A DNA stretch of 32,809 nt from the NCBI GenBank assembly GCA_947474005.1, contig CANJHI010000047.1, positions 1 through 32,809 on the forward strand, given 5' to 3'. The notes below the pieces were generated by a model. The model ran no database searches. It was not told the origin of the DNA and saw nothing but the letters and a program-made list of their open reading frames with translations. Below are positions 9,937 through 17,145 of the stretch, one piece after another; within the stretch, counting starts at the first letter, position 1, and every line of letters starts with the position of its first letter. Origin of the DNA: Alphaproteobacteria bacterium (lineage in GTDB: Bacteria > Pseudomonadota > Alphaproteobacteria > Reyranellales > Reyranellaceae). A program made the position numbers and the translations under genes.

Positions 9937-10680
9937 CTAGGGCAGACGATTCTCGATCACGGTGAATACCGGACGGGCGGAAATGGGCGACAAAAACCCG
10001 CCGCCGTCCAGTGGAAAGACACTGCGGCTGACCGAGTCGCCGACGTTGCCGCCGATGACATGGGCCTCGCCGGGCCGGACTTCGACCACGATGTCGCAGT
10101 GGCCGGCGCCGCGGTTGAGGTTGTCGAGCGTCGTGCCGCTGCCGCTGCGCGAGGCGCAGATCAGGTCGCCGACCTGCGGCGCGCGTTCCCGGGGTGGCCG
10201 GGGGATGAAGGCGGCGCCCGGTTGTTTGGCGCGCTCGACCAGGCGCTCGACATAGATCGTGTGGCGCTGGTCGGGACAGAAGAGATCGCGCGACACGCCG
10301 GCGCTCTGGATGTCCCACGAGATGAAGGCCGCCGACCACGCCACGTCGTCGAGGCCGCTGCGCTCGGGATGACCGACGCTTGCCCAATAGTCGTGGATGC
10401 GTTCGGGCGCGTCGCGCTCCTTGACGCCCAACTGCTCGGTTCGCGGCGGTGCGTTCGCGGAATAGGTGATCACCTGGCGGCCGAAGCGCGCCCATTCGCC
10501 GACCGCCAGCAGCACCATCGAGGTCTTGGCGCTCGCCGTGGGCGGCGGCGCCTCGGGCTTCCATGACGATGGCGGGCAGGGGCCGAGCGGGGCGAGGCCT
10601 GCGGCCGATTTCGGCGTCGTGGCTGGCGGCGCGGCGCAGGCGGCGAGAACCAGGAAGGCGAGGAGGGTGAGACGATGCAT
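9937..10680 (-). CDS. DUF2272-domain lipoprotein (second paralogue)
   Basis: A 247-residue lipoprotein with a compact signal and lipobox LAAC (12-15), a proline-rich linker to about residue 50, then a DUF2272 domain: AWSAAFISW (114-122), a conserved His140, GDLIC (171-175), GHCDIVVE (193-200) and IGGNVGDSV (209-217). The same motifs occur in order in the lipoprotein at 7449-8246. Spacing is alike, but the N-terminal linker differs. Its ATG directly follows the ATPase stop (TGA then ATG, no gap), which implies translational coupling with an ABC transporter. GMC oxidoreductase follows after 9 bp. The Ser/Cys/His pattern suggests a papain-like fold, but activity is not established. Confidence 0.85.
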   Translation of the reverse strand: MHRLTLLAFLVLAACAAPPATTPKSAAGLAPLGPCPPSSWKPEAPPPTASAKTSMVLLAVGEWARFGRQVITYSANAPPRTEQLGVKERDAPERIHDYWASVGHPERSGLDDVAWSAAFISWDIQSAGVSRDLFCPDQRHTIYVERLVERAKQPGAAFIPRPPRERAPQVGDLICASRSGSGTTLDNLNRGAGHCDIVVEVRPGEAHVIGGNVGDSVSRSVFPLDGGGFLSPISARPVFTVIENRLP

Positions 10681-11748
10681 TCAGCCTTCAACCACGATGA
10701 CGCCCCGGGGCGCCAGTCGCAGCGCGACCGGATCGCCCGCCGTCAGGGGACGGTCGACGTGCGGGCAGGTGGCGAACAGCACGCCTGCCGCGGTGTCGAT
10801 GGAATATTCCATATGCGTGCCGAGGTAGCTTGCCTTGGCGATCGTGCCGGCCAGGTTGTTGGCGGCCCCCTTGTTTGGAGGGGCATCGGCCGGGCGTTCG
10901 ACCGCGATGGCCTCGGGCCGTATCGCCACCGTGGCCTCGCCGTCGCCGGCGGTCGCGTTGGCGACATCGATCTCGCAGGCGCCCAGCCGCACCCGCACGG
11001 TCGCGGGATCGAGGCGGCGCAGGACGCCGCGCGCTGGATTGGACTCGCCCATGAAGCGCGCGAGGAATGGCGTCGCTGGCCTTTCGTAGAGATCGCGCGG
11101 GCTGCCCTGCTGTTCGATGCGGCCCGCGTTCATGACGATGATGCGGTCGGAGACGGCCATCGCTTCCTGCTGGTCGTGCGTCACATAGACCACTGTGAGG
11201 CCGAGCCGCTGCTGCAGCTCGCGGATTTCCTCGCGCATCTGCCGGCGCAGGCGGGCATCGAGATTGCTGAGCGGCTCGTCGAACAGCAGCACCGAGGGCT
11301 TGAGCACGAGCGCGCGCGCCACGGCGACGCGCTGCTGCTGGCCGCCTGACAGTTCCGACGGCTGGCGCTCTTCGTAACATTCCAGCCCGACCTGGAGCAG
11401 GCCTTCGCGCGCGTGCCGGGCGGCGTCGTTCCGCGACTGACCGGAGCGGCGGAGCCCGTAGCAGACATTCTCGAGCACATTCATGTGCGGGAACAGGGCG
11501 TAGGACTGGAACACCATGCTGACGTCGCGCTGGGTGGCGCCGAGCGTGGTGACATCGCGGCCGGCGATCGCGATGCGGCCCTCGCTCGGCAATTCGAGGC
11601 CCGCGATCATGCGCAGCGTCGTCGTCTTGCCGCAGCCCGAGGGGCCGAGCAGGGTCACCAGCGTGCCGGCCTCGACCGTGAAGCTGATGCCGGCGACGGC
11701 GGTCGCCTCGCCGTAGCGCTTCACCACGCCTTGGAATTCGACGCTCAC
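10681..11748 (-). CDS. ABC transporter ATP-binding protein (FbpC/AfuC/PotA type)
   Basis: A 355-residue ATPase with all the catalytic motifs: Walker A GPSGCGKTT (35-43), Q-loop Gln81, signature LSGGQQQR (133-140), Walker B VLLFDEPLSNLDA (153-165) and switch His191. Residues from about 240 to the end form a TOBE-type regulatory domain, as in the CUT1/ferric/spermidine family. It should power the import of the solute captured by the protein at 13966-14982 through the fused permease. The start is GTG at 11748, overlapping the permease stop (GTGA). The downstream DUF2272 gene starts on the base after its stop codon. Confidence 0.93.
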   Translation of the reverse strand: MSVEFQGVVKRYGEATAVAGISFTVEAGTLVTLLGPSGCGKTTTLRMIAGLELPSEGRIAIAGRDVTTLGATQRDVSMVFQSYALFPHMNVLENVCYGLRRSGQSRNDAARHAREGLLQVGLECYEERQPSELSGGQQQRVAVARALVLKPSVLLFDEPLSNLDARLRRQMREEIRELQQRLGLTVVYVTHDQQEAMAVSDRIIVMNAGRIEQQGSPRDLYERPATPFLARFMGESNPARGVLRRLDPATVRVRLGACEIDVANATAGDGEATVAIRPEAIAVERPADAPPNKGAANNLAGTIAKASYLGTHMEYSIDTAAGVLFATCPHVDRPLTAGDPVALRLAPRGVIVVEG

Positions 11749-13952
11749 GCGCGGCCTCCTCTGAGTGCTATGGCGCGCCGCCCGAGCCGCCGGTCGCCGA
11801 CCGCGAACTGGATCAGCAGGATCACGGCCAGCATCAGGACGATCAGCGCGCAGCTATAGGCGATGGCGAGGCCGTAGTCGCCGTTGATGACGCGCAGGAT
11901 GATGTAGGTGGTGGCAAGCTCGTACTCAGCCGTCACCAGGAACACCACGGCGCTCACCGTCGTCACCGCGCGCACGAAGCCGTAGACCAGGGCGCCGACG
12001 ATGGCCGGCCGCAGCAGCGGCAGCACGACATAGACCAGCGTCTGCGGCGCCCGGCCGCGCAGTGTCAGCGAGGCCTCGTCGAGGCTGCGGTCGATCTGGC
12101 TCATCGCCGCCATGCCGGCGCGCACACCCACCGGCATGTTGCGGAAGATGAAACAGAGCACGATGATCATTGCCGTGCCGGTGATCTCGATCGGCGGCAC
12201 GTTGAAGGCGAAGACATAGGCCACGCCGATCACTGTGCCCGGCACGGCGAAACTCAGCATGGTGGCGAATTCCAGCGTGCCGCGGCCCGTGAACCGCTGG
12301 CGCACCAGTAGCCAGGCGGCGATCAGGCCGAGTGCGGCGGTGAGGGGGGCCGCGATGGCGGCGAGCTTCAGGGTCGTCCAGAACGAGTTCCACGCGGCCC
12401 CCGTCCAGATCAGACCGTCGGCGGTGCGCTCGACGGCGAAGGCCTTGGCGTAGTGATCGAGCGTCGGCGTGTAGTCGCGTCCCCATACCTTTACGAAACC
12501 GCCGACGAAGGCAAAGCCGTAGAGAATGAGCGTGAAGGCGGCCCACGGCAGCGCCACCCAGGCGGCGGCGCGGCGTGCGGCGTCGGGCAGCGGCGTCGGG
12601 AGCCCTGAGTCTCCCTTGCCCGAGATGGTGGCGTAGGAGCCGGTACCGACGATGCGGCGCTGCAGGAAGAAGGCGCCCAGGGCGAAGACCAGCAACAGCA
12701 GCGCCAGCGAGGCCGCGCGGCCGTAGTCGAGCTGCGCGCCGACCACGGCGAAATAGATCTCGGTCGAGAGCACGCCGTAGTCGCCGCCCAGCACGATGGG
12801 GTTGCCGAAGTCGGCGATGCTCTCGATGAAGCCGACGAGAAAGGCGTTGGCCAGGCCCGGCCGCATCAGCGGCAACGACACCGTGGCGAAGGTGGCCCAG
12901 CGATCGGCACGTAGCGTCTGCGAGGCTTCCTCGAGCGTGGGACTCACTCCTTCGACGACACCGATCAGGACCAGGAACGCCACAGGCGTGAAGGCGAAGA
13001 GCTGCGCCAGGAACACGCCCTGGAAGCCGTAGATCCAGCGCGTCGGCTCGATGCCCATCGACCATTCGAGGAACTGGTTGACCAGGCCGGATCGGCCGAA
13101 CACCAGGATGAGCGCCAGCCCGATGACGAAGGGCGGCGTCACGATCGGCAGCACCGTCAGCACGCGCAGCGTCTTCTTGAAGCCGAACGAGGTGCGCGTG
13201 ACGATCAAGGCGAAGGCGAGCCCCAGCGCCGTCGTGCCGGCACCGCAGCCCAGCGCCAGGAACAGCGTGTTCCAGGCGACGCCGCAGCGGCCGCCGCCGG
13301 AGAGGCAGCGCAGGCTCCAGATCTTCTCCGTCGCCAACCGCTCGACCAGCAATGCCGGCGCCAGAAGTCCGTCGCCGTCCTGGAAGGCCTGCACCAGGAT
13401 GCGCAGGATCGGCCAGGCGGTGAACAGCACGATCGAGGCCGCCACCGTCGTCACCGCGCCGGCAACGAAGGCATCGCCGCCGAAGTTTCCGCGCAGCGCC
13501 AACCCGATGGACAGCAGTGAGAGCAGTGCCACCAGTACTACGGCGCCGCCGGCACCAAGGCCGACCTGGCGTGTATCGAGTTCGCCGAACATTGTCGTGA
13601 GCCAGCCCGCGGTCCAGCCGCGCAACCCGATGCCGAGCGCCTGGACCACGAACAGCAGAAGTCCCGTCGTGCTGGCGATCAGCAGCAGCGTGCCGCGGCG
13701 CTGGCGTGTTGCCGGCACCAACGCGGCGGCGAGGCAGGCCATGAGCGCCGCGAGCACCGGCGCCAGCCACCACTTTCCGTGTTCGACGACCTGGGCGAGG
13801 GCGCTGGCGTAATCCTCTGACGACCACAGGCCGCCGAACCACGCGCCTGAATCGAGGCCTTCCTGCAGCGCGTACCAGGGCAGCACGATGGCGGCGAGCA
13901 AGCCCGCCGCCGACCACGCCGCTGACCACGACACGGGCGCACGCGAGTTCAT
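11745..13952 (-). CDS. ABC transporter permease, fused two-domain (AfuB/FbpB-like) with extra N-terminal helices
   Basis: A 735-residue inner-membrane protein with two BPD_transp_1 halves in one chain. Two EAA loops, which contact the ATPase, are visible: EEASQTLRADRWATF (first half, about residue 355) and DEASLTLRGRAPQTL (second half, near residue 635), each followed by LPLMRP or LPLLRP. About 180 residues with four or five further helices come before the first transport domain, making it longer than the roughly 500-residue FbpB permeases and nearer to AfuB-type proteins. It starts 13 bp after the binding-protein gene and overlaps the ATPase gene by 4 bp. With the neighbours it forms a complete importer. 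Confidence 0.9.
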   Translation of the reverse strand: MNSRAPVSWSAAWSAAGLLAAIVLPWYALQEGLDSGAWFGGLWSSEDYASALAQVVEHGKWWLAPVLAALMACLAAALVPATRQRRGTLLLIASTTGLLLFVVQALGIGLRGWTAGWLTTMFGELDTRQVGLGAGGAVVLVALLSLLSIGLALRGNFGGDAFVAGAVTTVAASIVLFTAWPILRILVQAFQDGDGLLAPALLVERLATEKIWSLRCLSGGGRCGVAWNTLFLALGCGAGTTALGLAFALIVTRTSFGFKKTLRVLTVLPIVTPPFVIGLALILVFGRSGLVNQFLEWSMGIEPTRWIYGFQGVFLAQLFAFTPVAFLVLIGVVEGVSPTLEEASQTLRADRWATFATVSLPLMRPGLANAFLVGFIESIADFGNPIVLGGDYGVLSTEIYFAVVGAQLDYGRAASLALLLLVFALGAFFLQRRIVGTGSYATISGKGDSGLPTPLPDAARRAAAWVALPWAAFTLILYGFAFVGGFVKVWGRDYTPTLDHYAKAFAVERTADGLIWTGAAWNSFWTTLKLAAIAAPLTAALGLIAAWLLVRQRFTGRGTLEFATMLSFAVPGTVIGVAYVFAFNVPPIEITGTAMIIVLCFIFRNMPVGVRAGMAAMSQIDRSLDEASLTLRGRAPQTLVYVVLPLLRPAIVGALVYGFVRAVTTVSAVVFLVTAEYELATTYIILRVINGDYGLAIAYSCALIVLMLAVILLIQFAVGDRRLGRRAIALRGGRA

Positions 13953-13965
13953 CGGTGTTCGGCCG

Positions 13966-14982
13966 CTACGGCTTCGGCAGGGTGCCCACTTCGCTGTCCC
14001 AGCGCGCGATCAGGCGCTTGCGCTCGGCCGACTTGCCGTACTTGGCCTGGTCGTAGTCGATCAGCTTCATGTCGGAGAATTTCGGCGCCTCGGGCGGCAG
14101 CGGCGTCGCCTTGTTCGACGGCACCTGGAACTGCTTGGCCTGAGCGCCGAGCTTCTGTGCGTCGGGCGTGAGCGCCCAGTCGTAGAACTTCTTGGCGTTG
14201 GGGAGATTGCGCGCGCCCTTGATCAGGCTCATCGAGCCGATCTCGTAGCCGGTGCCTTCGCACGGCGTCGCGGTCTTCACCGGGAAGCCGGCCAGCGCCT
14301 CGGTCACGCCATCATGGACGAAGCTGATCGAAACCATGGTCTCGCCGCGCGCCACGGCCTTCATCGGCGCAGTCCCCGAGCGCGTGTAGGCGTTGATGTT
14401 GGCGTGCATCTTCTTCAGGTACTTGAAGGCCTCTTCCTCGCCCATCAGCTGCACCAGCGTGGCGATCGCCACATAGGCGGTGCCGGAGGAGTTGGGATTG
14501 GCCATCTGGATCTCGGCCTTGAATTCCGGCTTCAGCAGATCGGCCCAGCAGGCCGGCGCCTTGACGTTCTTCTTCGCCAGCAGCTCGGTGTTGAAGCCGA
14601 AGCCCAGCGCACCGGCATAGATGCCGACCGTCTTGCCGCCCGAATCGGTGTTCTGCTTCACCGCCCAGGGATGCAGGTCCGCGAGCCGCGGTGACTTATA
14701 GGCTTCGGTCAGTCCTTCTTCGGCAGCCTGGAGGTGCGGATCGCCGGTGCCGCCGAACCACACGTCGCCCTTGGGGTTCTGCGCCTCGGCCTTGAGCTGC
14801 GCGATGGTCTCGCCCGAACCCTTCTGGGACATCGAGACTTTTATGCCGCTCGCCTTCTGGAATTCGTTGGCGGCCAGCGTGCACCACTCGACCTGCACCG
14901 AGCAGTAGACGTTCACCACGCCCTGCGCCGAGGCAGGCGAGGCGAGGACGAGTGCGCCGAGAACGATCGTGGCGAGCCGCAT
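13966..14982 (-). CDS. ABC transporter substrate-binding protein, ferric-family fold, AfuA-like ligand residues
   Basis: A 338-residue periplasmic protein with a Sec signal (residues 1-19, ending ASA). The fold matches the FbpA/FutA/AfuA group: NVYCSVQVEWC (24-34), DVWFGGTGDPH (73-83), GALGFGFNTELL (124-135) and PCEGTGYEIGS (240-250). Ferric-binding members carry a Tyr-Tyr pair that grips iron; this protein has SFVHDG (220-225) in that place. His223, Asp224 and Glu247 have the 0/+1/+24 spacing I recall for the hexose-phosphate-binding residues of AfuA (from memory, not checked). So the usual label of iron transporter may be wrong and a sugar phosphate or related anion is a better guess. A good ribosome-binding site (GGAGGAA) precedes the ATG. 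It is first of the ABC operon. Confidence 0.88.
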   Translation of the reverse strand: MRLATIVLGALVLASPASAQGVVNVYCSVQVEWCTLAANEFQKASGIKVSMSQKGSGETIAQLKAEAQNPKGDVWFGGTGDPHLQAAEEGLTEAYKSPRLADLHPWAVKQNTDSGGKTVGIYAGALGFGFNTELLAKKNVKAPACWADLLKPEFKAEIQMANPNSSGTAYVAIATLVQLMGEEEAFKYLKKMHANINAYTRSGTAPMKAVARGETMVSISFVHDGVTEALAGFPVKTATPCEGTGYEIGSMSLIKGARNLPNAKKFYDWALTPDAQKLGAQAKQFQVPSNKATPLPPEAPKFSDMKLIDYDQAKYGKSAERKRLIARWDSEVGTLPKP

Positions 14983-15011
14983 GAGTTCCTCCGCTTATGA
15001 CGATTTTGTGA

Positions 15012-15026
15012 CAGCATTGCATGCTG
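15012..15026. promoter_or_regulatory. Short inverted repeat upstream of the ABC binding-protein gene
   Basis: CAGCAT and ATGCTG face each other across TGC, 30 bp before the start codon at 14982. The position suits an operator or 5' leader hairpin, but six-base arms arise by chance fairly often and no promoter boxes stand out. Confidence 0.3.
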
Positions 15027-15050
15027 CCCGGCGGCTTTACCAGCGCCCCC

Positions 15051-15752
15051 TTACCATCGCCCCACGCCACCGATCACCAGGGTAGGCACGCCTTCGGCCT
15101 TGTCCTTCACCGAGAAGACCTGGCTACCGGGCCGGCGGCCATCGCGCGGTTCGCTGACGTCGAGGCCCGCTGCCTTCAGGCGGGCGTTGGCCTTGGCGAC
15201 GTCGGGCACGCGCCACGAAAGTCCCCAGAGCTGGTCGGGCGCGTCCGACACACCCTTCTTCAGATCGTGCGCAATCTCGACCACCAGATCGCCGCAGCGG
15301 AAGAACAACAGCCGCGCGCCCCACTTCTCATTGGATCGGTCGAGCCGAAGATCGAGCCCCAGCCGCCCGGCATAGAAGGCGATCGCCCGTTCGGGATTGG
15401 GTGTGCGCACCACGACGTGGTCGAGCGCGGAGACGCACGCTGCTTCGTCATCCGTGAAAGGCGAGGGCGCATCGCTGCCCTTGGCGGTGAGCCTGATCGC
15501 CACGCCATGGCCCGTGAGCGCCAGCGCATCTCCGTCCCTTGTCACGGCCACCGCGCGCCGCTCGAGCAGCGTCGCCGCCTTGCCGACGTCGCCCGTCGCG
15601 AACGTCATCGACTGAAGTCCGGGCCCACCGCCGGCAAAAGCGAGCCCGACATTGCCGGTGCGCAGCCGGCCGCCGGTCGCGCGCCGCCCCAGCAGCGTCT
15701 CGTAGGCTCCGACGGAGCCGCCGATCAAGAGATGGTCGAGCGTGGTGATCAT
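15051..15752 (-). CDS. VOC (glyoxalase/bleomycin-resistance fold) protein with two modules
   Basis: The 233-residue protein begins with MITTLDHLLIGG, a glyoxalase-like start, and has a second, clearer VOC module from about residue 108: ALDHVVVRTPNPERAIAFYAG, then LLFFRCGDLVVEIAHD and WGLSWRVPDV. His112 and Glu159 sit where metal ligands are found, and His6 may supply a third. Members act as metal-dependent lyases, isomerases or dioxygenases, or only bind ligands, so no reaction can be assigned. It ends 68 bp upstream of the ABC binding-protein gene on the same strand and may share its transcript. A palindromic repeat lies just upstream of its start. Confidence 0.82.
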   Translation of the reverse strand: MITTLDHLLIGGSVGAYETLLGRRATGGRLRTGNVGLAFAGGGPGLQSMTFATGDVGKAATLLERRAVAVTRDGDALALTGHGVAIRLTAKGSDAPSPFTDDEAACVSALDHVVVRTPNPERAIAFYAGRLGLDLRLDRSNEKWGARLLFFRCGDLVVEIAHDLKKGVSDAPDQLWGLSWRVPDVAKANARLKAAGLDVSEPRDGRRPGSQVFSVKDKAEGVPTLVIGGVGRW

Positions 15753-15767
15753 GGCGAACGACTTCTT

Positions 15768-15852
15768 GTCATCCTGAGCGCAGCGAAGGCTCTCATGGCA
15801 CGGCTACCGGGTGCGTTGCCGACGTGAGGTCCTTCGCTGCGCTCAGGACGAC
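15768..15852. repeat. Palindromic intergenic repeat, family B (GTCATCCTGAGCGCAGCGAA type)
   Basis: Left arm 15768-15789 and right arm 15831-15852 are 22 bases each and pair with one mismatch, around a 41-base loop with further weak pairing. The unit is a widespread bacterial intergenic repeat, whose chance translation gives the familiar VLSAAKDL peptide. It fills the space between the VOC start (15752) and the antitoxin stop (15866). Confidence 0.85.
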
Positions 15853-15865
15853 ATGGAAGCAAGGG

Positions 15866-16036
15866 CTACCCAAGGCGCTCGAGCTTATCGAACGGCTGTT
15901 CCGCCTGTACGAGTTGCTCGAATCGCATGCGCTGCGAAACGATGTCAGCCACCGCTTCGTCAACGCTGCTGTAGACGCCAGCTTTGACCTGCGACTCCAG
16001 CCATTCCTGCTGCTCACGGGCAAGGGTGATGGTCAT
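15866..16036 (-). CDS. Orphan ParD/RHH-type antitoxin-like protein (56 aa)
   Basis: The minus strand from ATG at 16036 to TAG at 15866 encodes 56 residues beginning MTITLAREQQEWLESQVKAG, then VYSSVDEAVADIVSQRMRFEQ. This matches the ParD ribbon-helix-helix antitoxin plan: a short beta strand, helix 1 with W-x-E-x-Q-V-K-x-G, a turn with Y-S-S, and helix 2 with A-x-x-D-I-V. The protein stops shortly after helix 2, so the C-terminal toxin-neutralising tail is short (residues 43-56). No ParE-like toxin lies on either side: downstream is a palindromic repeat, upstream is the gamma-carbonic anhydrase stop 28 bp away. It is either a solitary regulator or the remnant of a toxin-antitoxin pair. Confidence 0.72.
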   Translation of the reverse strand: MTITLAREQQEWLESQVKAGVYSSVDEAVADIVSQRMRFEQLVQAEQPFDKLERLG

Positions 16037-16064
16037 GCTCCAATCCTATCCCTTTTTCCAGCCG

Positions 16065-16589
16065 CTACCCAATGCGCTTCAGGTCCTTCTTGTACTGCGC
16101 GCCGCGGCGGACGTAGCTCGCGGCGCTCATGCGCAGTCGCTGCACGTTGTCCTCGGTGACCTCGCGCGCGGCCTTGGCCGGCGAGCCGAAGATCACGGCG
16201 CGGTCGGGGAAGGTCTTGCCTTCGGTCACCACGGCACCGGCGCCGACCAGGCTGTCCTTGCCGATCACCGAATGGTTCAACACCACGGCGCCGACGCCGA
16301 TCAGCGCGCCGTCGCCGATCGTGCAGCCATGCAGCATCACGCAATGGCCGATCGTCACACCCTTGCCGATGTTGAGCGGCGCGCCGGGGTCGGTGTGGAG
16401 CACCGAGTTGTCCTGCACGTTGCTGTCGTCGCCGATGGTGATCGGCTCGTTGTCGGCGCGCAGGACGGCGCCGAACAGTATGCTCACCCGCTCGCCCAGG
16501 ATGACGTCGCCGATCAGCGTCGCTTCCTCCGAGACGTAGCAGGAGTCGGGGATGACCGGCTTCTTGTCGCCCAATTGATAGATCGCCAT
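16065..16589 (-). CDS. Gamma-class carbonic anhydrase-like hexapeptide-repeat protein
   Basis: A 174-residue left-handed beta-helix protein with hexapeptide repeats from about residue 15 to 140 (IGDVILGERVSILFGAVLRAD and so on). The three zinc-binding histidines are all present: His65 (SVLHTD), His82 (TIGHCV) and His87 (MLHGC). Arg44, Asp46, Gln59 and Asp60 also fit the conserved set. The length is typical of the YrdA/PaaY branch, which forms trimers; many lack measured carbonic anhydrase activity and PaaY acts as a thioesterase linked to acyl-CoA degradation. It is divergent from the MerR/acyl-CoA dehydrogenase operon across a 68-bp region with a palindromic operator, so joint control is likely. 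Confidence 0.9.
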   Translation of the reverse strand: MAIYQLGDKKPVIPDSCYVSEEATLIGDVILGERVSILFGAVLRADNEPITIGDDSNVQDNSVLHTDPGAPLNIGKGVTIGHCVMLHGCTIGDGALIGVGAVVLNHSVIGKDSLVGAGAVVTEGKTFPDRAVIFGSPAKAAREVTEDNVQRLRMSAASYVRRGAQYKKDLKRIG

Positions 16590-16602
16590 TTCTCTCCCTT
16601 CC

Positions 16603-16638
16603 GTTTACGTAACCCTACATTGACGTTTACGTAAACGT
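16603..16638. promoter_or_regulatory. Palindromic operator in the MerR divergent promoter
   Basis: The sequence ACGTTTACGTAAACGT at 16623-16638 is a perfect 16-bp palindrome. GTTTACGTAA occurs at 16603-16612 and again at 16625-16634, exactly 22 bp (two helical turns) apart. The sites lie 20-55 bp before the MerR start codon and 14-49 bp before the gamma-carbonic anhydrase start, the position expected for an autoregulating MerR protein. LiuR-type MerR regulators of acyl-CoA catabolism bind palindromes of similar ACGTnnACGT character, as far as I recall. Confidence 0.7.
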
Positions 16639-16657
16639 TAACTATGAAGACACCATC

Positions 16658-17110
16658 ATGTCCGTCGCCGCCCCGCCGGCCGCTTCCACGGCCAAGAGCC
16701 CCACAATCCGCGACAGTCAGCGTATCTATAGCATCGCCGAACTGGCGCGCGAGTTCGCCGTGACGCCCCGCACCATCCGCTTCTACGAGGATGAGGGGCT
16801 GATCAAGCCGCGCCGCCAGGGCACGCAGCGGCTTTACAGCGCCGGCGACCGCGCGCGGCTCGGCTGGATTCGCCGCGGCCAGAGGCTTGGATTCAAGCTT
16901 GCCGAAATCCACGAGCTGCTCGATCTCTATCAGGTCGACCGCACCGGCGTGCAACAGCTTCGCGAGCTCCTGCGCCGCAGCCGCAGCCACGTGGCCGACC
17001 TGGAGGCCAAGCGTCGTGACCTCGATGCACAGATTGCCGAATTCAAGGAAGTCGAATCACAAGTTGGAGCCGAGCTGAAGCAGCGCGGCGTGGACCCGGA
17101 AAGCGACTAG
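16658..17110 (+). CDS. MerR-family transcriptional regulator (LiuR-like)
   Basis: A 150-residue MerR regulator. The winged helix-turn-helix is YSIAELAREFAVTPRTIRFYEDEGLIKPRRQGTQRLY (residues 24-60), continuing to GFKLAEIHELLDLY (78-91), then a long dimerisation coiled coil from about 96 to 142. It contains no cysteine, so it does not sense metals in the MerR/ZntR way; this fits the LiuR group, which controls branched-chain amino-acid and fatty-acid degradation. An N-terminal extension of about 20 residues is Ala/Pro-rich. Its acyl-CoA dehydrogenase neighbour begins 35 bp downstream on the same strand. It likely binds the palindrome at 16623-16638. Confidence 0.88.
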   Translation: MSVAAPPAASTAKSPTIRDSQRIYSIAELAREFAVTPRTIRFYEDEGLIKPRRQGTQRLYSAGDRARLGWIRRGQRLGFKLAEIHELLDLYQVDRTGVQQLRELLRRSRSHVADLEAKRRDLDAQIAEFKEVESQVGAELKQRGVDPESD

Positions 17111-17145
17111 ACCGCAAAGCTGACAAGAAACTCACGGAGGAAACC

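Noticed and set aside
11926-13929. 667-codon minus-strand frame overlapping the ABC permease
   Set aside because: Arginine-rich shadow of the permease gene, whose own frame shows EAA loops and membrane helices.
10681-14982. Calling the ABC operon a ferric iron importer
   Set aside because: The Tyr-Tyr iron ligands are absent in the binding protein, so the family label alone is not enough.
15793-16023. 76-codon minus-strand frame containing VVLSAAKDL
   Set aside because: Its end is a translation of the palindromic repeat, and the remainder overlaps the better-supported antitoxin frame.
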